Source of the DNA: Closterium sp. Naga37s-1
Lineage: Eukaryota; Streptophyta; Zygnematophyceae; Desmidiales; Closteriaceae
Direction of reading: 5' to 3'
DNA: 64,000 nucleotides
Assembly (NCBI GenBank): GCA_947471745.1
Contig: CANJKZ010000065.1
Coordinates: 1,100,001-1,164,000 of the forward strand
Positions 38,291 to 49,619 of this stretch are shown in pieces (position 1 is the first letter of the stretch; every line of letters begins with the position of its first letter). The notes below the pieces were generated by a model. The model worked only from the letters and a program-made list of their open reading frames with translations, was not told where the DNA came from and did no database searches. The position numbers and the translations under genes are program-made.

Positions 38291-38790
38291 GCGTCGACCG
38301 TTTTTCTACCCACACCCGCAGACGACCCTGCCGCCGCCTAACTCGATCCTTCGCCATGTTCTTAGTCTCCCGTCTTCCACCGGCCTCCCTCTACCACTCC
38401 TGTGTCCACCGACAGACCTCTCTCAGCCACAGCTGTTGCCTGGCTCCCTGCTGATTGCGCCTGCTCCTCACACTGAGGTGACTGGGTCCCTGACTGAGCG
38501 TCATGAGCCTGAGACTCGTGCTTCTACACCTTTTCGTGCTCGTCGTGTCGCCCGACCTCGTCCTCCTGTTGTCCCACGCACTCACGGTATGGCAATTCGT
38601 CCTTCCTCTGTTCCAAAGCGTGTTGTCCTGCTTGAGCCTCCAGTGTCCTCTCTTCCGCACGTTCCTGACCCTAAGTCTGACCTTGCACGTGCTGCCAGTC
38701 CTAGTGTCAGTCGTCTCCTCGCTACTGTCGTCACTGACCCTGAATTTGAGTCTACTGCAACGTTTGCCCTAGTCACTGAGCTAGTTGAAG

Positions 38791-39436
38791 TCACATGCTC
38801 TATTTTCATAGCTATATCATTATTAGTGTTCTTTTCGGTCGTTACTGAAGGAACAAAGAATTGAAGTGTCTTAAGGAGTTCATTCATGCCAAGAATTATC
38901 ATGGCACTAGTAGCATTCGATTGGACATCTTATGCCACGTCATCTACGGTATATTACCTACATGTCATCGAAAATGCAAACTGGCTCTGAAGAAATTCAT
39001 GACAATAACGGGCCATTTTTCCTCCATTTGATGGCTCTTATATCAACCTGGAATCGAGAAAACTGCAAGTTCTTAGGATGTAAGATTCTCGGTGCCAGCA
39101 TCGAAGATCACGCATTGATGGAACAAACACCAAATATTATAATTTTTAAACACATTGATGTTTTTCAAAATTGTGTATTGTGAAAGCGAAGCTGCCTGTA
39201 CCGAATATTTGGCAGCGTCGAAGCGCGCTAAACGCCCTTCTCCAGCTACAAAAACCGTGGGTTGGAGTTCATTCCCTCCACCCACGTTTCTCGTTTTCCA
39301 ACGGCTCAATCAACATCCCCACCACCCACCCCGGACCAACTACAAGACCACAGCTGCTTGGACGGACGACTCCATAGCTAGTAATATTTGCATGTACTAG
39401 CATGTGTTTAAGAACAATGCATATGTTGTAATAAGC
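38791..39436. other. AT-rich stretch, no gene seen
   Basis: Composition shifts abruptly from GC-rich to AT-rich at the A1 truncation point. No domain or repeat recognised. Confidence 0.5.
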
Positions 39437-39458
39437 CAGTTGCAATGAGAACGATGCC

Positions 39459-40025
39459 CGTTCGAGTAGTTCTTTTCCCCGTCCAAGCTGGCTAGAACTC
39501 GCACTCTTCCCAGAGGCCAGTCACCCTCAACACTTCTGCAAGACATTTTCAACCACAATCGCTCTACAATGGCGTCTACGCCGGCACTTAACCGCGGCAA
39601 TTCGTCTGCGCCGAGTTCCGACACCGATCGTAACGCCCGAGAAATGACGGGCGATCGCCGTAACAAGCGGCGGGCAGAGGAAGGATCGCCCGCCCCAACT
39701 GCCGTGGACGTGCTGTTGGGCGGGCTCGAGGTCAACAAAAACTCGAGCCCGCCTCAGCAGCAGCACCCCTCGGTCCCTGTGGCGCCTGTGGCGCCTGAGG
39801 CGCGTGTGGCGCAAGTGGCGACGGCGGCACCTGCAACACCTGTGGCGCCACACGCGCCTGACGCGGAGCACACGCCGGCGCCTGTGGTTGGACCATCGCG
39901 TCAGCGCCAGAGGCGCCGAACAGCGACTTCCTCTGACGCGACGACCCCGACGTTGACCAACGCGTTGACTCCGGACCAGGTCGCCGCGCTTCTGTCCCTG
40001 TTACAGCAACAGCCCGCCAGCGTTA
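39459..40025 (+). other. 567-bp GC-rich insert flanked by 22-bp direct repeats
   Basis: Identical 22-bp copies (starting CAGTTGCAATGAGAA) stand at 39437-39458 and 40026-40047. The enclosed segment looks like a 5' UTR plus the start of a coding sequence (ATG at 39569, MASTPALNRGNSSAPSS...), Pro/Ala/Val-rich and ending in a LTPDQVAALLSLLQQQ helix. The frame leaks past the right repeat to a TAA at 40102. The protein is not recognised. The long flanking duplication suggests retroposition or repair-associated insertion of a gene fragment. Confidence 0.6.
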
Positions 40026-40223
40026 CAGTTGCAATGAGAACGATGCCAAATTATAAGGACAAGAAAGCAAGCTTTCTCAATGCTGGCTATCATAAAACAT
40101 AAAATCATTATCAGTCAGAGAACATGTGGTGGTTGACAGGAAGGAGATAGAATATGGAACTGTAAGTGATCCAACACCACTTCAACTCTACCCATTTCTG
40201 CCCACCTGATACTCTCCTCTTAG

Positions 40224-40372
40224 AGCGTGTTCCTACACCTCGTATCAAGCGAACCTTGTAACAGGCTCTCACTCAAAATTCCCCTAAACCCAAAACCTCT
40301 CGCTAGTTTTACCAGGCGAAAAGTACATTCTTGATACGAGGTGGCCTGATATGAGGCCGTAGGAACACGCTC
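40224..40372. mobile_element. PIF/Harbinger-like MITE
   Basis: 149 bp bounded by GAGCGTGTTCCTAC and its exact reverse complement, with a TTA target duplication on each side (40221-40223, 40373-40375). An inner inverted pair (CCTCGTATCAAG / CTTGATACGAGG) extends the palindrome. A 3-bp TWA duplication fits PIF/Harbinger. No ORF. Confidence 0.85.
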
Positions 40373-40464
40373 TTAGCCTCTACTTCACCTCATAATTGAT
40401 TCTGTTTTTGCTCAAGTTGAGAGCCAAGGATGCAGCCTGGGAAATGTCGATGCCACTGATAGCA

Positions 40465-40640
40465 TGACATAATGACATGCCACACCATGACATCCTGCAC
40501 CATGACATGCCACACCATGACGTGCCACACTATGTCATGCCCCAACATAACATCCTGCAGAATGACATGCCACACCATGACATGCCACACCATGACATCC
40601 TGCACCATGACATGCCACACGATGACAGGCCATAGTAGTA
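40465..40640 (+). repeat. CATGACATGCCACAC tandem repeat
   Basis: About ten imperfect 15-19 bp units alternating ATGACATGCCACACC and ATGACATCCTGCACC. Confidence 0.92.
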
Positions 40641-40657
40641 CATGCCAAAGGATTTCA

Positions 40658-40860
40658 GGCCCTCTCCTTATCCCACTCACTTACCTTCCTCTGGGGGTTT
40701 CAACCCCCTTTCTCCTTATCCTCAAAGAATTTCAGCTACCCTCTCTCCCTAACCTACTCACCCATCTTTCTGCGGGGGTTTCAACCCCCTTCTCTCCTCA
40801 TCCCACCACTCACCCACCTTCCTCTTGGGGTTTCAGCCCCCCTCTCTCCTCATTACACTA
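40658..40860 (+). repeat. about 70-bp tandem repeat, three copies
   Basis: Three diverged units each with CTCACCCACCTTCCTC-like and GGGGTTTCAACCCCC words; the latter is a perfect hairpin. Confidence 0.85.
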
Positions 40861-40894
40861 CATCAACCACTGAGACAGGTGGCATCAGAGCCAT

Positions 40895-41433
40895 ACAGCT
40901 AATCATGTGCCACCAACCAAGCATGAGCATCATGCTCTCATGCAACAGGTGGCATCAGTGCCATACGGCTCATCTCATCATGTGCCTCCAACCAAGCATG
41001 AGCATCATGCTCTCATGCAACAGGTGCCATCAGTGCCATACGGCTCATCTCATCACGTGCCTCCAACCAAGCATGAGCATCATGCTCTCATGCAACAGGT
41101 GGCATCAGTGCCATACGGCTTAACATGTGCCACCAACCAAGCATGAGCATCATGCTCTCATGCAACAGGTGGCATCAGTGCCATACGGCACATCTCATCA
41201 TGTGCCTCCAACCAAGCATGAGCATCATGCTCTCATGCAACAGGTGGCATCAGTGCCATACGGCACATCTCATCATGTGCCTCCAACCAAGCATGAGCAC
41301 CATGCTCTCATGCAACAGGTGGCATCAGTGCCATACGGCTCATCTCATCATGTGCCACCAACCAAGCATGGGCATCATGCTCTCATGCAAGAGGTGGCAT
41401 CAGTGCCATAGGACACACCTCATCATGTGCCAC
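40895..41433 (+). repeat. 75-bp satellite, left part
   Basis: About seven units of roughly 75 bp containing CCAACCAAGCATGAGCATCA, TGCTCTCATGCAACAGGTGG and CATCAGTGCCATACGGC. The array resumes at 44290-44480, on the other side of the hAT element, so the transposon split one continuous array. Confidence 0.95.
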
Positions 41434-44289
41434 CTACGTTGGCAGATACGCCTTGGGCAGGGTTGCGTACCACGTATATACGCTTGCGTATATACGTGAT
41501 ACGCTAATACGCTCGTATTTCTTGGAAATATGCCCGGGCAGCCCGCCGAAAAAAAAAATCGAAATTGAAAAATTTCGCGAATGTTTTGCGACTTCGCGAT
41601 TTGTTACCGCAAAGTCGCACATCGCCCAACCCACTTCTGAAATTCAGATTTTGAGCTCCAAACCTCCCACCACCACCCCAACCACACACCACCCCACCAA
41701 ACCTCTCATCTCCAACCATCCCTCTCAAATGTTGTTCAGCAACTCGTCTGCTCATATACTGAATGACGAGTTCCTTTCTGTCATTCAGTTTCCGTAGTCG
41801 TTTTCATTCCCGTAGCTCTCTTCTCCCGTTTTTCCTCATGGCGTCTAACTCCACCCCTCCTACTGCGACGAGCAATGTTGCCTCTGTTCACGCGTCCAAT
41901 AACGACATCAATACGGAGCCTGTTGAGGCTGGCCTTTCGAACCCCATTTTGAAACATTTCCTTATTCCGTACCATACCAAAGGCACTCCCAAGATGTGTA
42001 AGTTTTGTGACTTCACGTCTGAGGGCGGAACCACTCGTTGCGCGGTTCACCTGGCGAAATGGAAAGGGCAGGGTGGACGCCCTGTCCGGCTTTGCAAGAA
42101 GGTGTCCCCGGCAGTCAGTGAAGAAGTGCGCGGCATGTACGAGGAGAAGGCGGAAAAGCAGGGCGTCAAACGAGGGGCGGCCGCTGCAGCAATTGACTCC
42201 GCGCTGGGCGCGGTCACTGGTTCTTCAGAGAAGAAGGGGAAGATTACGTCCTTCTTCGGCGATGAGGCAGCATGCGCCAAGGAGGACGCGGATAGCGCCC
42301 TCTGCCTTTTGATCGTGGCGTTGAGACTTCCCGAGCGCATCGCGGACGACCCGGTGTTCCGTTACGCAGTCCAGTGCATTGCGCGCGCTGGACCGGGGTA
42401 CGTCCCCCCCAATAGGCACTTCATTGGAGGGGCGGGCTTGAAGAAGGTGCGGCAGAAACTGGAGGAGGCGCTCGCCCCCGTTGCCGCGAGCTGGAAGCGT
42501 GACGGGGTCACCGTGTCGTCGGACATGATGACTGACCGTTGTGGCCGCCCGCAGACCAACGTGCTTCTTGTCAACGACTCCGGCGCAGTTTTCGAGCAGG
42601 CGGTCGACTGCCACATGGAGTCGAAGACCGGGGGTTACATCGCAAGCCTTCTCCGCCCCGTGATTGATAAGGTGGGGCTGGAGAATGTGGTGGCGATCTG
42701 CACCGATGGGGGCAGCAACTATGCCTCGGCAGCCAGGAAAATTGCAAGCACATGGCCGCACATTGAGCATGTGCCATGTGCCACGCATGTCCTCGACCTT
42801 ATGATGGAAGACGTGGGCAAGATGGGATGGGCGAAGGGGCTCGTGGAGAAGGGGGGGATGATGATAAACTTTGTGCGCAACCACCACTTCACCCGTGCAT
42901 ACATGAAGAAGGGTGGGGGGAAACAGGTGCTTAAGCCCGCGGGGACCAGATTTGGGACGCAGTATATAGCTCTGGCCCGGCTATGCGAGGTGAGGGGTGG
43001 GCTGGCGAAGATGGTTCTCAGCGACGAGTGGAATGAGTGGGCAGCGGCGGAGAAGGACAGGAAGATTGTAGCCGACATGTTCAGGGCTGCCATGATGGAT
43101 GAGGAGTGGTGGGGGCTGGCGAGGTTTTTTACCTCTCTCATGGCGGTGCCGTTCAAGGCCATGCGGGCCACGGACTCCTCGGCAAAGGGGATGATGGGGA
43201 AGATGTATGATATCATGCTTCAGCTTACCGAAGACATGAATGACAAGTTGGACGAGGCAGGCGACTATTTGACTCGGGCGGAGAAGGTAGATATCACCAA
43301 GATTGTGAAGGACAGGTGGGACAACTCCCTTGCCTGCCCCATGCATGTGGTTGGCCGGATCCTGAATCCGGTCAACCAGGTGGAGGGAATTTTCAGGAAC
43401 GATGTGGAGTGCACGCGAGTGTTCAAGGCCTACATCGAGCGCCACTACGACAACAAAACCTTCAGGCGTGGCAAGGATGGCGCCCCTCGTCGCGCCTCCC
43501 TTGTGCTGCAAGAGGCATTGCTGGCCTACATCAACATGGAGGGCAGCTATGGCACGCCGGGCGCCATATCTGCAAGGGAGGCAGTGAAGAAGGGGGAGAT
43601 GAGCATGGTGCAGTGGTGGTCGTGGCACAACACCGAGTACCCTGAGCTGGCCGCCCTCGCATGCCGGGTTCTCACTCAGCCCGTCTCGGCTTCCCCATGC
43701 GAACGTGGCTGGGCGCAGTGGGAAGGCGTCCACACCGCCCGCCGCAACCGCCTCGGGTCCGCCAAGTGTGCGGACCTCGTCTACATTGCGCACAACTGGA
43801 ACGTTGTGCGCAATTGGTACAAGAAGGATGGGGGCAGCACGATTGTGCCCGGTAACATCCCGGATGCCCCAATCCCTCGCGGCTACAACATGGACGAGGA
43901 GGAGGATGACCTGCTGGGGGCGGAAGGAGAGGATGCAGTTCTGGCGGATGAGTATGGGGCAGGGGTGGTGTTGGAAAAGCCCCGCAAGGAACTCGGCTGT
44001 GTGGAGGCTAGCTAGAGGGTGGGGTGGGGATGTATGGGGTGGGGAGAAGTAGCCCCAAAGATGTATCTCTGGATATTTATGAAATTAAATTATGACATGT
44101 GTGTTTGGGAAACATAACCCCCCCCCCCCTTGAACAGGTTTTTTTTAGCCCTGCCCGGGAAAAAAGTTTTACCTGCCCGCCCAGCGTATTTTTACGTATC
44201 ACGAGTACGCCACCCCTAGCGTACCGCGTATATACCCAGCGTATAATACGCTAGCGTATTATACGCGATACTCGTATCTGGCAACGTAG
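41434..44289 (+). mobile_element. hAT DNA transposon, complete-looking
   Basis: 2856 bp. Ends CTACGTTGGCAGATACG (left) and CTACGTTGCCAGATACG (right, reverse complement) match at 16 of 17 positions. A perfect 8-bp target duplication TGTGCCAC lies at 41426-41433 and 44290-44297, as expected for hAT. Subterminal sequence on both sides is full of CGTATATACG / GCGTATNATACGC palindromic words, likely transposase-binding sites. Encodes one uninterrupted transposase. Confidence 0.95.
41838..44015 (+). CDS. hAT transposase (BED finger, DUF659, hAT dimerisation)
   Basis: 725 residues without interruption, single exon; an in-frame ATG at 41763 would add 25. A BED-type zinc finger stands near residues 50-85 (CKFCDFTSEGGTTRCAVHL). 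A DUF659-like region follows, with the catalytic-core words SSDMMTDRCGRPQTNVLLV and CTDGGSNYASAARKI (acidic Asp residues of the RNase H-like core) and PCATHVLDLMMEDVGK. A C-terminal hAT dimerisation region holds MVQWWSWHNTEYPELAALACRVLTQPVSASPCERGW. All core landmarks are present, so the protein could be functional. The ATGGCG start at 41838 has the better context. Confidence 0.93.
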   Translation: MASNSTPPTATSNVASVHASNNDINTEPVEAGLSNPILKHFLIPYHTKGTPKMCKFCDFTSEGGTTRCAVHLAKWKGQGGRPVRLCKKVSPAVSEEVRGMYEEKAEKQGVKRGAAAAAIDSALGAVTGSSEKKGKITSFFGDEAACAKEDADSALCLLIVALRLPERIADDPVFRYAVQCIARAGPGYVPPNRHFIGGAGLKKVRQKLEEALAPVAASWKRDGVTVSSDMMTDRCGRPQTNVLLVNDSGAVFEQAVDCHMESKTGGYIASLLRPVIDKVGLENVVAICTDGGSNYASAARKIASTWPHIEHVPCATHVLDLMMEDVGKMGWAKGLVEKGGMMINFVRNHHFTRAYMKKGGGKQVLKPAGTRFGTQYIALARLCEVRGGLAKMVLSDEWNEWAAAEKDRKIVADMFRAAMMDEEWWGLARFFTSLMAVPFKAMRATDSSAKGMMGKMYDIMLQLTEDMNDKLDEAGDYLTRAEKVDITKIVKDRWDNSLACPMHVVGRILNPVNQVEGIFRNDVECTRVFKAYIERHYDNKTFRRGKDGAPRRASLVLQEALLAYINMEGSYGTPGAISAREAVKKGEMSMVQWWSWHNTEYPELAALACRVLTQPVSASPCERGWAQWEGVHTARRNRLGSAKCADLVYIAHNWNVVRNWYKKDGGSTIVPGNIPDAPIPRGYNMDEEEDDLLGAEGEDAVLADEYGAGVVLEKPRKELGCVEAS

Positions 44290-44480
44290 TGTGCCACCAA
44301 CCAAGCATGAGCATCATGCTCTCATGCAACAGGTGGCATCAGTGCCATACGGCACATCTCATCATGTGCCACCAACCAAGCATGAGCATCATGCTCTCAT
44401 GCAACAGGTGGCATCACTGCCATACAGCTCATCTCATCATGTGCCACCAACCAAGCATGAGCATCATGCGATCATATTCT
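44290..44480 (+). repeat. 75-bp satellite, right part
   Basis: Two and a half units of the same satellite as at 40895-41433, beginning with the hAT target duplication. Confidence 0.93.
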
Positions 44481-45476
44481 TCCACCAACCCCACTGCCTC
44501 TCATCACCATCACCACCCGACCCCCCCAGCCACTCCCATCCTCACCTGGCAGCAGTAGGAGCAGCAGACAGCCCACTCCCTTTCGAGAACAGCACCCCCA
44601 AGGGCTGTGACTTGTGGGTCAAGGTGTGGCAGTAAAAAATTGCTTCCAGCCCAAGACTCAAATCCCACTCCCGACATAGCTAGAGCTGACGCGAACCAGA
44701 GTCGCCGGCCAGTCGACTCTGACGGTGTCCATTAAGCTTTAAACGCCGGATCGGTTACTTGAGCACCGAGTGCCGTGCCGCGAAGATTCCACCACCCACA
44801 CACCCAAACCACAAGCCACAACTCCCCGCTTGCTCCCATGCTTCCCCCACCCACCCACACCACACTTCACCCCCATGCCTACGTACCTGTACCTACCACA
44901 GCCGTGCAGTAAAGAGCGCCATGGTGTCTGGGGCTGATGGGTAGTGGGAAGGGGGCGGTTAAAAGGGGGGCGGGACTCCACTCCACTGTGCTCCAGGAAG
45001 GGTGATGCTGGGAGGGAAGGGAAAAGGGAGAGAGGAGGAGGTGAGTAAGAGGCTGTCCTTCACTCTCCTGGCTTTGCTCAAGTGCTCCCACCTCAGGCTG
45101 CTGGGAAGTGAGGAGGGGGGATTAAAGGGGGGGCGGGTCTCCACTGTGGTCCAGGAAGTGTGCTGCTGGGAGGGAAGAGAAGAGGGAGAGAGGAGGAGGG
45201 GAGTGAGAAGCTGGCCTTCACTCTCCTGGCCTTGCTCCAGTGCTCCCACCCTTAGCCTGCAAGAGGAAGGAGGAGAAAGAGAGGGAGGAGATGAAAACAT
45301 ACCTTACCTTTTACCATACCATACCTTACCTGTATCGTACCTCACCTTACCACACCTCGCTCACGACTACTCCTATCCTGGGTTGCCCTCTAACCCTCCA
45401 CCCCCCACCGCTGCACGTCTGCTTCTGCTGCTGCAACTGCTGCTGCCGGTCTGCTTCTCAGCTACATCTGCTGCAC
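44481..45476. other. gene-free interval with a tandem duplication
   Basis: A unit of about 150 bp is present twice, diverged (about 44950-45100 and 45120-45250), each with TGCTGGGAGGGAAG, GAGAGAGGAGGAGG and CTTCACTCTCCTGGC. Followed by TACCTTACC-type short repeats (45300-45350). No gene is recognised. Confidence 0.6.
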
Positions 45477-46889
45477 CGCGGGGTCGGGATGTCCCGTGCA
45501 TCTGGGTCTCCCTCAGGGGCAAGCAGCATGGAAGCGAAACGAGATACAGCAGCTGCAAGACACTCAAGGCCCTCCTGTCTATCCTCAAGGACGCCCGTGC
45601 CAAGAGCACACTCACCCCTGACGGACGGAGGACTGGCACACCCAGGCTCAGCAATAAGAGCAGTGGCGTAGTCTAGACGACAGGTAGCAGCTAAGTGAAC
45701 CAGCTCAGCAACGAGAGCAGACGCAGCAGTGGACTCAAAAGAAGGGTCAGTGAGAACAGTAGCGAGGAGACGAGAGACAGTGGGACTGGCAGCATGGGCG
45801 AGGTCAGACTCAGGGTCAGGAACAGCAGGAAGAGAGGAATCAAGAGGAGGCGATAGAGGAACACGCAGTGGAACAGAGGAAGGACGACGAAGTGCCATAG
45901 CGTGGGTGCCGGGGACACAAGGAGGACGCAGACGAGGAACGCGACGACTAGTGCGAACAGCGCGAACAGGCGAGGCAGGACGAGACTTAGGCTCACAACG
46001 CTCTGTAAGGCCTCCGGCCTGCGTAGTGTAAGGAGAAGGAGCAGGCAGTGGGGAGGCTGGCTGAAGCGGCGGCTGTTACTGGTCAGGCGGTGGACACAGG
46101 AAGGGAGGAGTAAGGACAGGAGAAGACGGGAGACCAAGAACCTGCTGAAGTAGGGGAACGAAGTACGGTCGAGGCCGCATAGTGCCTCCAGCACCAGTAC
46201 CGCCAGACACAGCACCCCCAGCTCCAGGGTCAACAGCTCTAGCTCCTCCAGCTCCAGCGCCACCAGCGCCAGCACCTCCAACTCCAGCGCCAAGAGCTCC
46301 ACTGTCTCCAGCACCAGCTCCTCCAGACTCCGCAGGGTCTCCAGCTCCAGAACCTCCAGCTCCAGCGCCCCCAACTCTGCCAGTCCCGGCAGCTCCAGTA
46401 CCCCTGGTACGAGCACCTCCATGACCAGCAGCTGCAGTACCTCCAGCTCCAGTGTCTCCAGCGGCAGAGTCTCCAGCTCCGGCATCCCCACTTTGAAGGC
46501 GTGAGCGCTGAGATAACCACTCGCGCAGCTGCTGCGGGAAGAGAGGCTCCGACCGGGGAGACAGTCGTGGCGAAGCACCCGCAGGACCTCGAAAAGAAGC
46601 AGTACCCCGAGGCTCAGCACCCCCAGACTCCACACCCTCAGACTCAGCACCTCTAGGCTCCACACCCGCATGCTCAGCACCCCCAGGCTCCACACCCCCA
46701 GACCCGGAACCCTCAGACTCAGCACCCCCAGGCTCCGCACTCCCTGGCTCCGCACCCCCAGACGCAGCACCCCCAGACGCAGCACCTCGAGCAGCACCTG
46801 AGTCGCCAGCTACCTCAACAGGCACAGTACCAGGGAGAGGGTCTACCTGAGTGACACCTGAGGGAGCAGGACCCTGGGGCGGGAGGGGG

Positions 46890-49600
46890 TCTACCGGAGG
46901 GGGACCGGGAGCAAGGAAGAGCGGCGGGGGCGGGGAGGGGCAGAGCGGTAGGGGAAGAGACGGTAAAAGGGAACCGACTCGTCAAACGTGACTTCCTGAG
47001 AGGGGATGACACGGTGCGAGGTGGGGTGGTAAAACTGCCAGCCAGGCGTGTCGGGGGGAAAGCCAAGGAAGACGCAGGGAATAGCGCGGGCGGAGTGCTT
47101 GTCCGCGGACGTATCGCGGACAAAGGCACGAGAACCCCAGACCCAGAACACCGACGCATCGCCAACCTTCCCCGTCCAACGCAGTGTAGGCGAGGTCTCC
47201 GGCAAGGAGACACGGGGCCAAAGGTTGAGCTGATGCGCAGCGTACCGGACCGCAAAGGGCCACAGAAAATGGGGGGCAGCCGCATGGATCATGGAGGTAC
47301 GAGCGACCTCCATGACTAAGCCAATGAGATGCTCAACAATCCCATTTTGCTGCGGTGAGGCCGGAAACGTGAACGACTGGGTGATGCCCTCTCCACGACA
47401 AAAGTCTCGTAAGAGGTCGGAGGAGAACTCACCACCTCTGTCAGAGTGCAGACGCAGGACAGGAAGGTCCTGCCGGAACCGCTCGCGTAGCTGGAGACGG
47501 ACTGCGCGGATCCAAGGGATCAAGACATCAGGGACTTCACCCTTCCTGCGCAAGGGGAAGACCATGGTGTAACTCTTGTAGTCGTCAACAACCAGCAGAA
47601 AGTAACGCCCGCGGCCCTGTCCACTGACGCGGGCTGGGCCCCACACGTCCATGTGGAGAGTCTGCAGGGGAGCAGACGTCGGGGGAAACGAGGAGGAGTG
47701 AGGAGCGGCGCGCTGCCGCCCCTCGACGCAGGGAAGGCAGGGCGGGACAGGCAAGGGCGGGAGGGCAGGCAGAGACCTGGGAAGACCAGAGACAAGGAGG
47801 CGGGAGTGCATGCACGAAGGCGTGGCAGGGAGGGGTGACCAAGGTGGTGGTGCCACTGGAGAGTCTGGTGCGACAGGAGGCGACATGAGCAAGGGGGTGC
47901 TACCGGACCTGACGCGGACACCTGGGCAGACGCAGATACCTGAAGAGGCTCAGTAGTCAGTGTGTACAGACTCGACCCAGGCCGACGAGTGAACGTGGCC
48001 AGGTGGCGGCCCGTCCGTGTACACGTGCAGATCGACACACGCTGACCCCCAGGAGTGGTGGTAGTGACCATCGCGTCCTGGAGGGCAGCGGTACTCACCA
48101 AGTTCGTACAGAACGAGGGGAGGTGAAGGCTTGACATTGAGCCGGACAGAACCGCCGGACACGGGAGAATAGTGGAGGAACGGGCAAGGACTGGGCCCCC
48201 GGAGGAGTTAGCCAGTCTGACCGGTACAGGTGCAGAGAGAGGAGTGAGGGCGGTGTTGTCGCGGAAGAAACAACGTGAAGCACTTGAGTCAAGCGTAAAG
48301 GTGTGCAAGGCCTCAGCAGGTGCAGTACCAGGGAGAGCAGACTCACTAGCACCTAGAGCAGCAGCCTCTATACCTGGGTCAGGCGGCACACACAACAGGT
48401 AACAATCACCCTCAGAACTAATACACAAAGCATACATAGCAGCAAGGATAGCATCATAGTCTAGGTCAAAGATAGCAACTCCAAACCTAACCAGCTCTGC
48501 CCAGTGGGGGCGCTCGGCCTCATCACCAAACTCTGCACGCCAGGCGGGAGAAGCAGCGATGCTGAGTGTGAGGCTTCCCGCATGTCTGACCAGCACGGTC
48601 ACCTGTGCGAATAACATACGGGCAGCTACCACTACCCCCAGACGCCCCACACTGAGAAAACCACTCACGAAGCTGCTGGGGCGACGGGGTCTCGCTCCGA
48701 CGCTGCTGCTGCTGCCTCTGGCCACCGCCAGAACCTCCACGCTGAGTATTTCCAGCTCGACTGCCACCACTCCCACTGCCGCCACTACCTCCACCCCCAC
48801 CGCTGCCACCACCGCCGCCACCAAAACCCCCACTCCCGCCACCACTCCCACCGCCGCCACCACCTCCACTGCCTCCACCACCTCCACTGCTACCCCCACC
48901 ACCACCCCCGCTGCCGCCGCCACCACCCCTGGCACCCTTGCCCTTGCTGCTGCAGCGCTTCCCACTAGCAAAAGCAGCCCCAACGTCCTCAGCACCAAGG
49001 ACATCAACAGCAGCAGCAGAGGCGTAGGAGGGGGCAAGGGGGGAGGGGAAACACCCCTCAAAGAAGGGCGTGCGAGGAGTGCCACGAGCAGCACCTACAG
49101 CGACTACACTAGTCTCAGCTGCAAGGAGGTGCTGCTCGAGTAGGTCAACAATGAGGACTGTGGGGTCAAGTGCGAGAAAGTGGTCCCTGACAAAGCGAAG
49201 AGAGTCAGGGAGGTGGGTGACTATAAAGTAGAGAGTGATGAACATCAGGGGCTGGTTCCTGTCAAGGAACTCTGCTGAGACGGCACCGCAGTAGTGAGCG
49301 TCGCTAGTGCGAAGGTGGGAAACCAGGTCCTCTACTATGGAAAACGCGGACAGCTCGGCAAACAGGTAGGGTAGTAGAAGACGGCCTAGAGCAGCAGTGG
49401 CAGGAGAGGAGTAATGGGCGACTACAGCGTCGTACAATGTCTGTGGTAGGAGGGGCGGGAGCGGTGCTAGACGTGTGGTCAAACAACGAAACACCGTCCC
49501 TAGAGTCGCTCAGTAGGTACAGCTGCAGGTCGTCGAGCCACGTGTCAAACTGGATAGGGCGGTCCTCATGATCGAACGCGAGAACGCGGAGAGAAGCCAT
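46890..49600 (-). pseudogene. A2 gag-protease-integrase, multiply frameshifted
   Basis: gag opens at 49600 (MASLRVLAFDHEDRPIQFD), with a Ser/Gly-rich stretch and a CCHC-like knuckle (HVIRTGDRAGQTCGKPHTQH-type, near 48560-48610). Protease LDSSASRCFFRD has Gly replaced by Ser at the D-S-G site. GAG-pre-integrase is HHHLGHPSLPRL. Integrase shows HMDVWGP, FLLVVDDYKSYT, LHSDRGGEF and NGIVEHLIGL. Several frameshifts separate these blocks. The downstream linker 46076-46825 codes Gly-Ala-Glu-rich repeats. Confidence 0.88.
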
Positions 49601-49619
49601 AGCGGCGCAGCACGCAGGG

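Larger units (their letters stand above)
33954..38790 (+). mobile_element. Copia-type LTR element A1, decayed and 3'-truncated
   Basis: Begins with a 130-bp LTR (TGTCAAAG...TTCTGACA) followed at once by TGGTATTCAGAGC, a primer-binding site matching initiator tRNA-Met. Order: GC-rich leader, remnant of gag (only the QQLREW region; most of gag is deleted), protease, integrase, a long Gly/Ala-coding repeat, then spacer protein up to VTELVE. Homology to element A2 stops at about 38790; reverse transcriptase, RNase H and the 3' LTR are absent. Confidence 0.85.

Noticed and set aside
36665-38454. Large Pro/Ala-, Ser/Thr- and Leu/Val-rich proteins
   Set aside because: Six-frame shadows of the GCT/GGT codon repeat in element A1.
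44600-44690. tRNA-derived SINE (GACTCAAATCCCACTCC resembles a T-arm)
   Set aside because: The stem does not pair properly and no A-box, tail or target duplication is visible.
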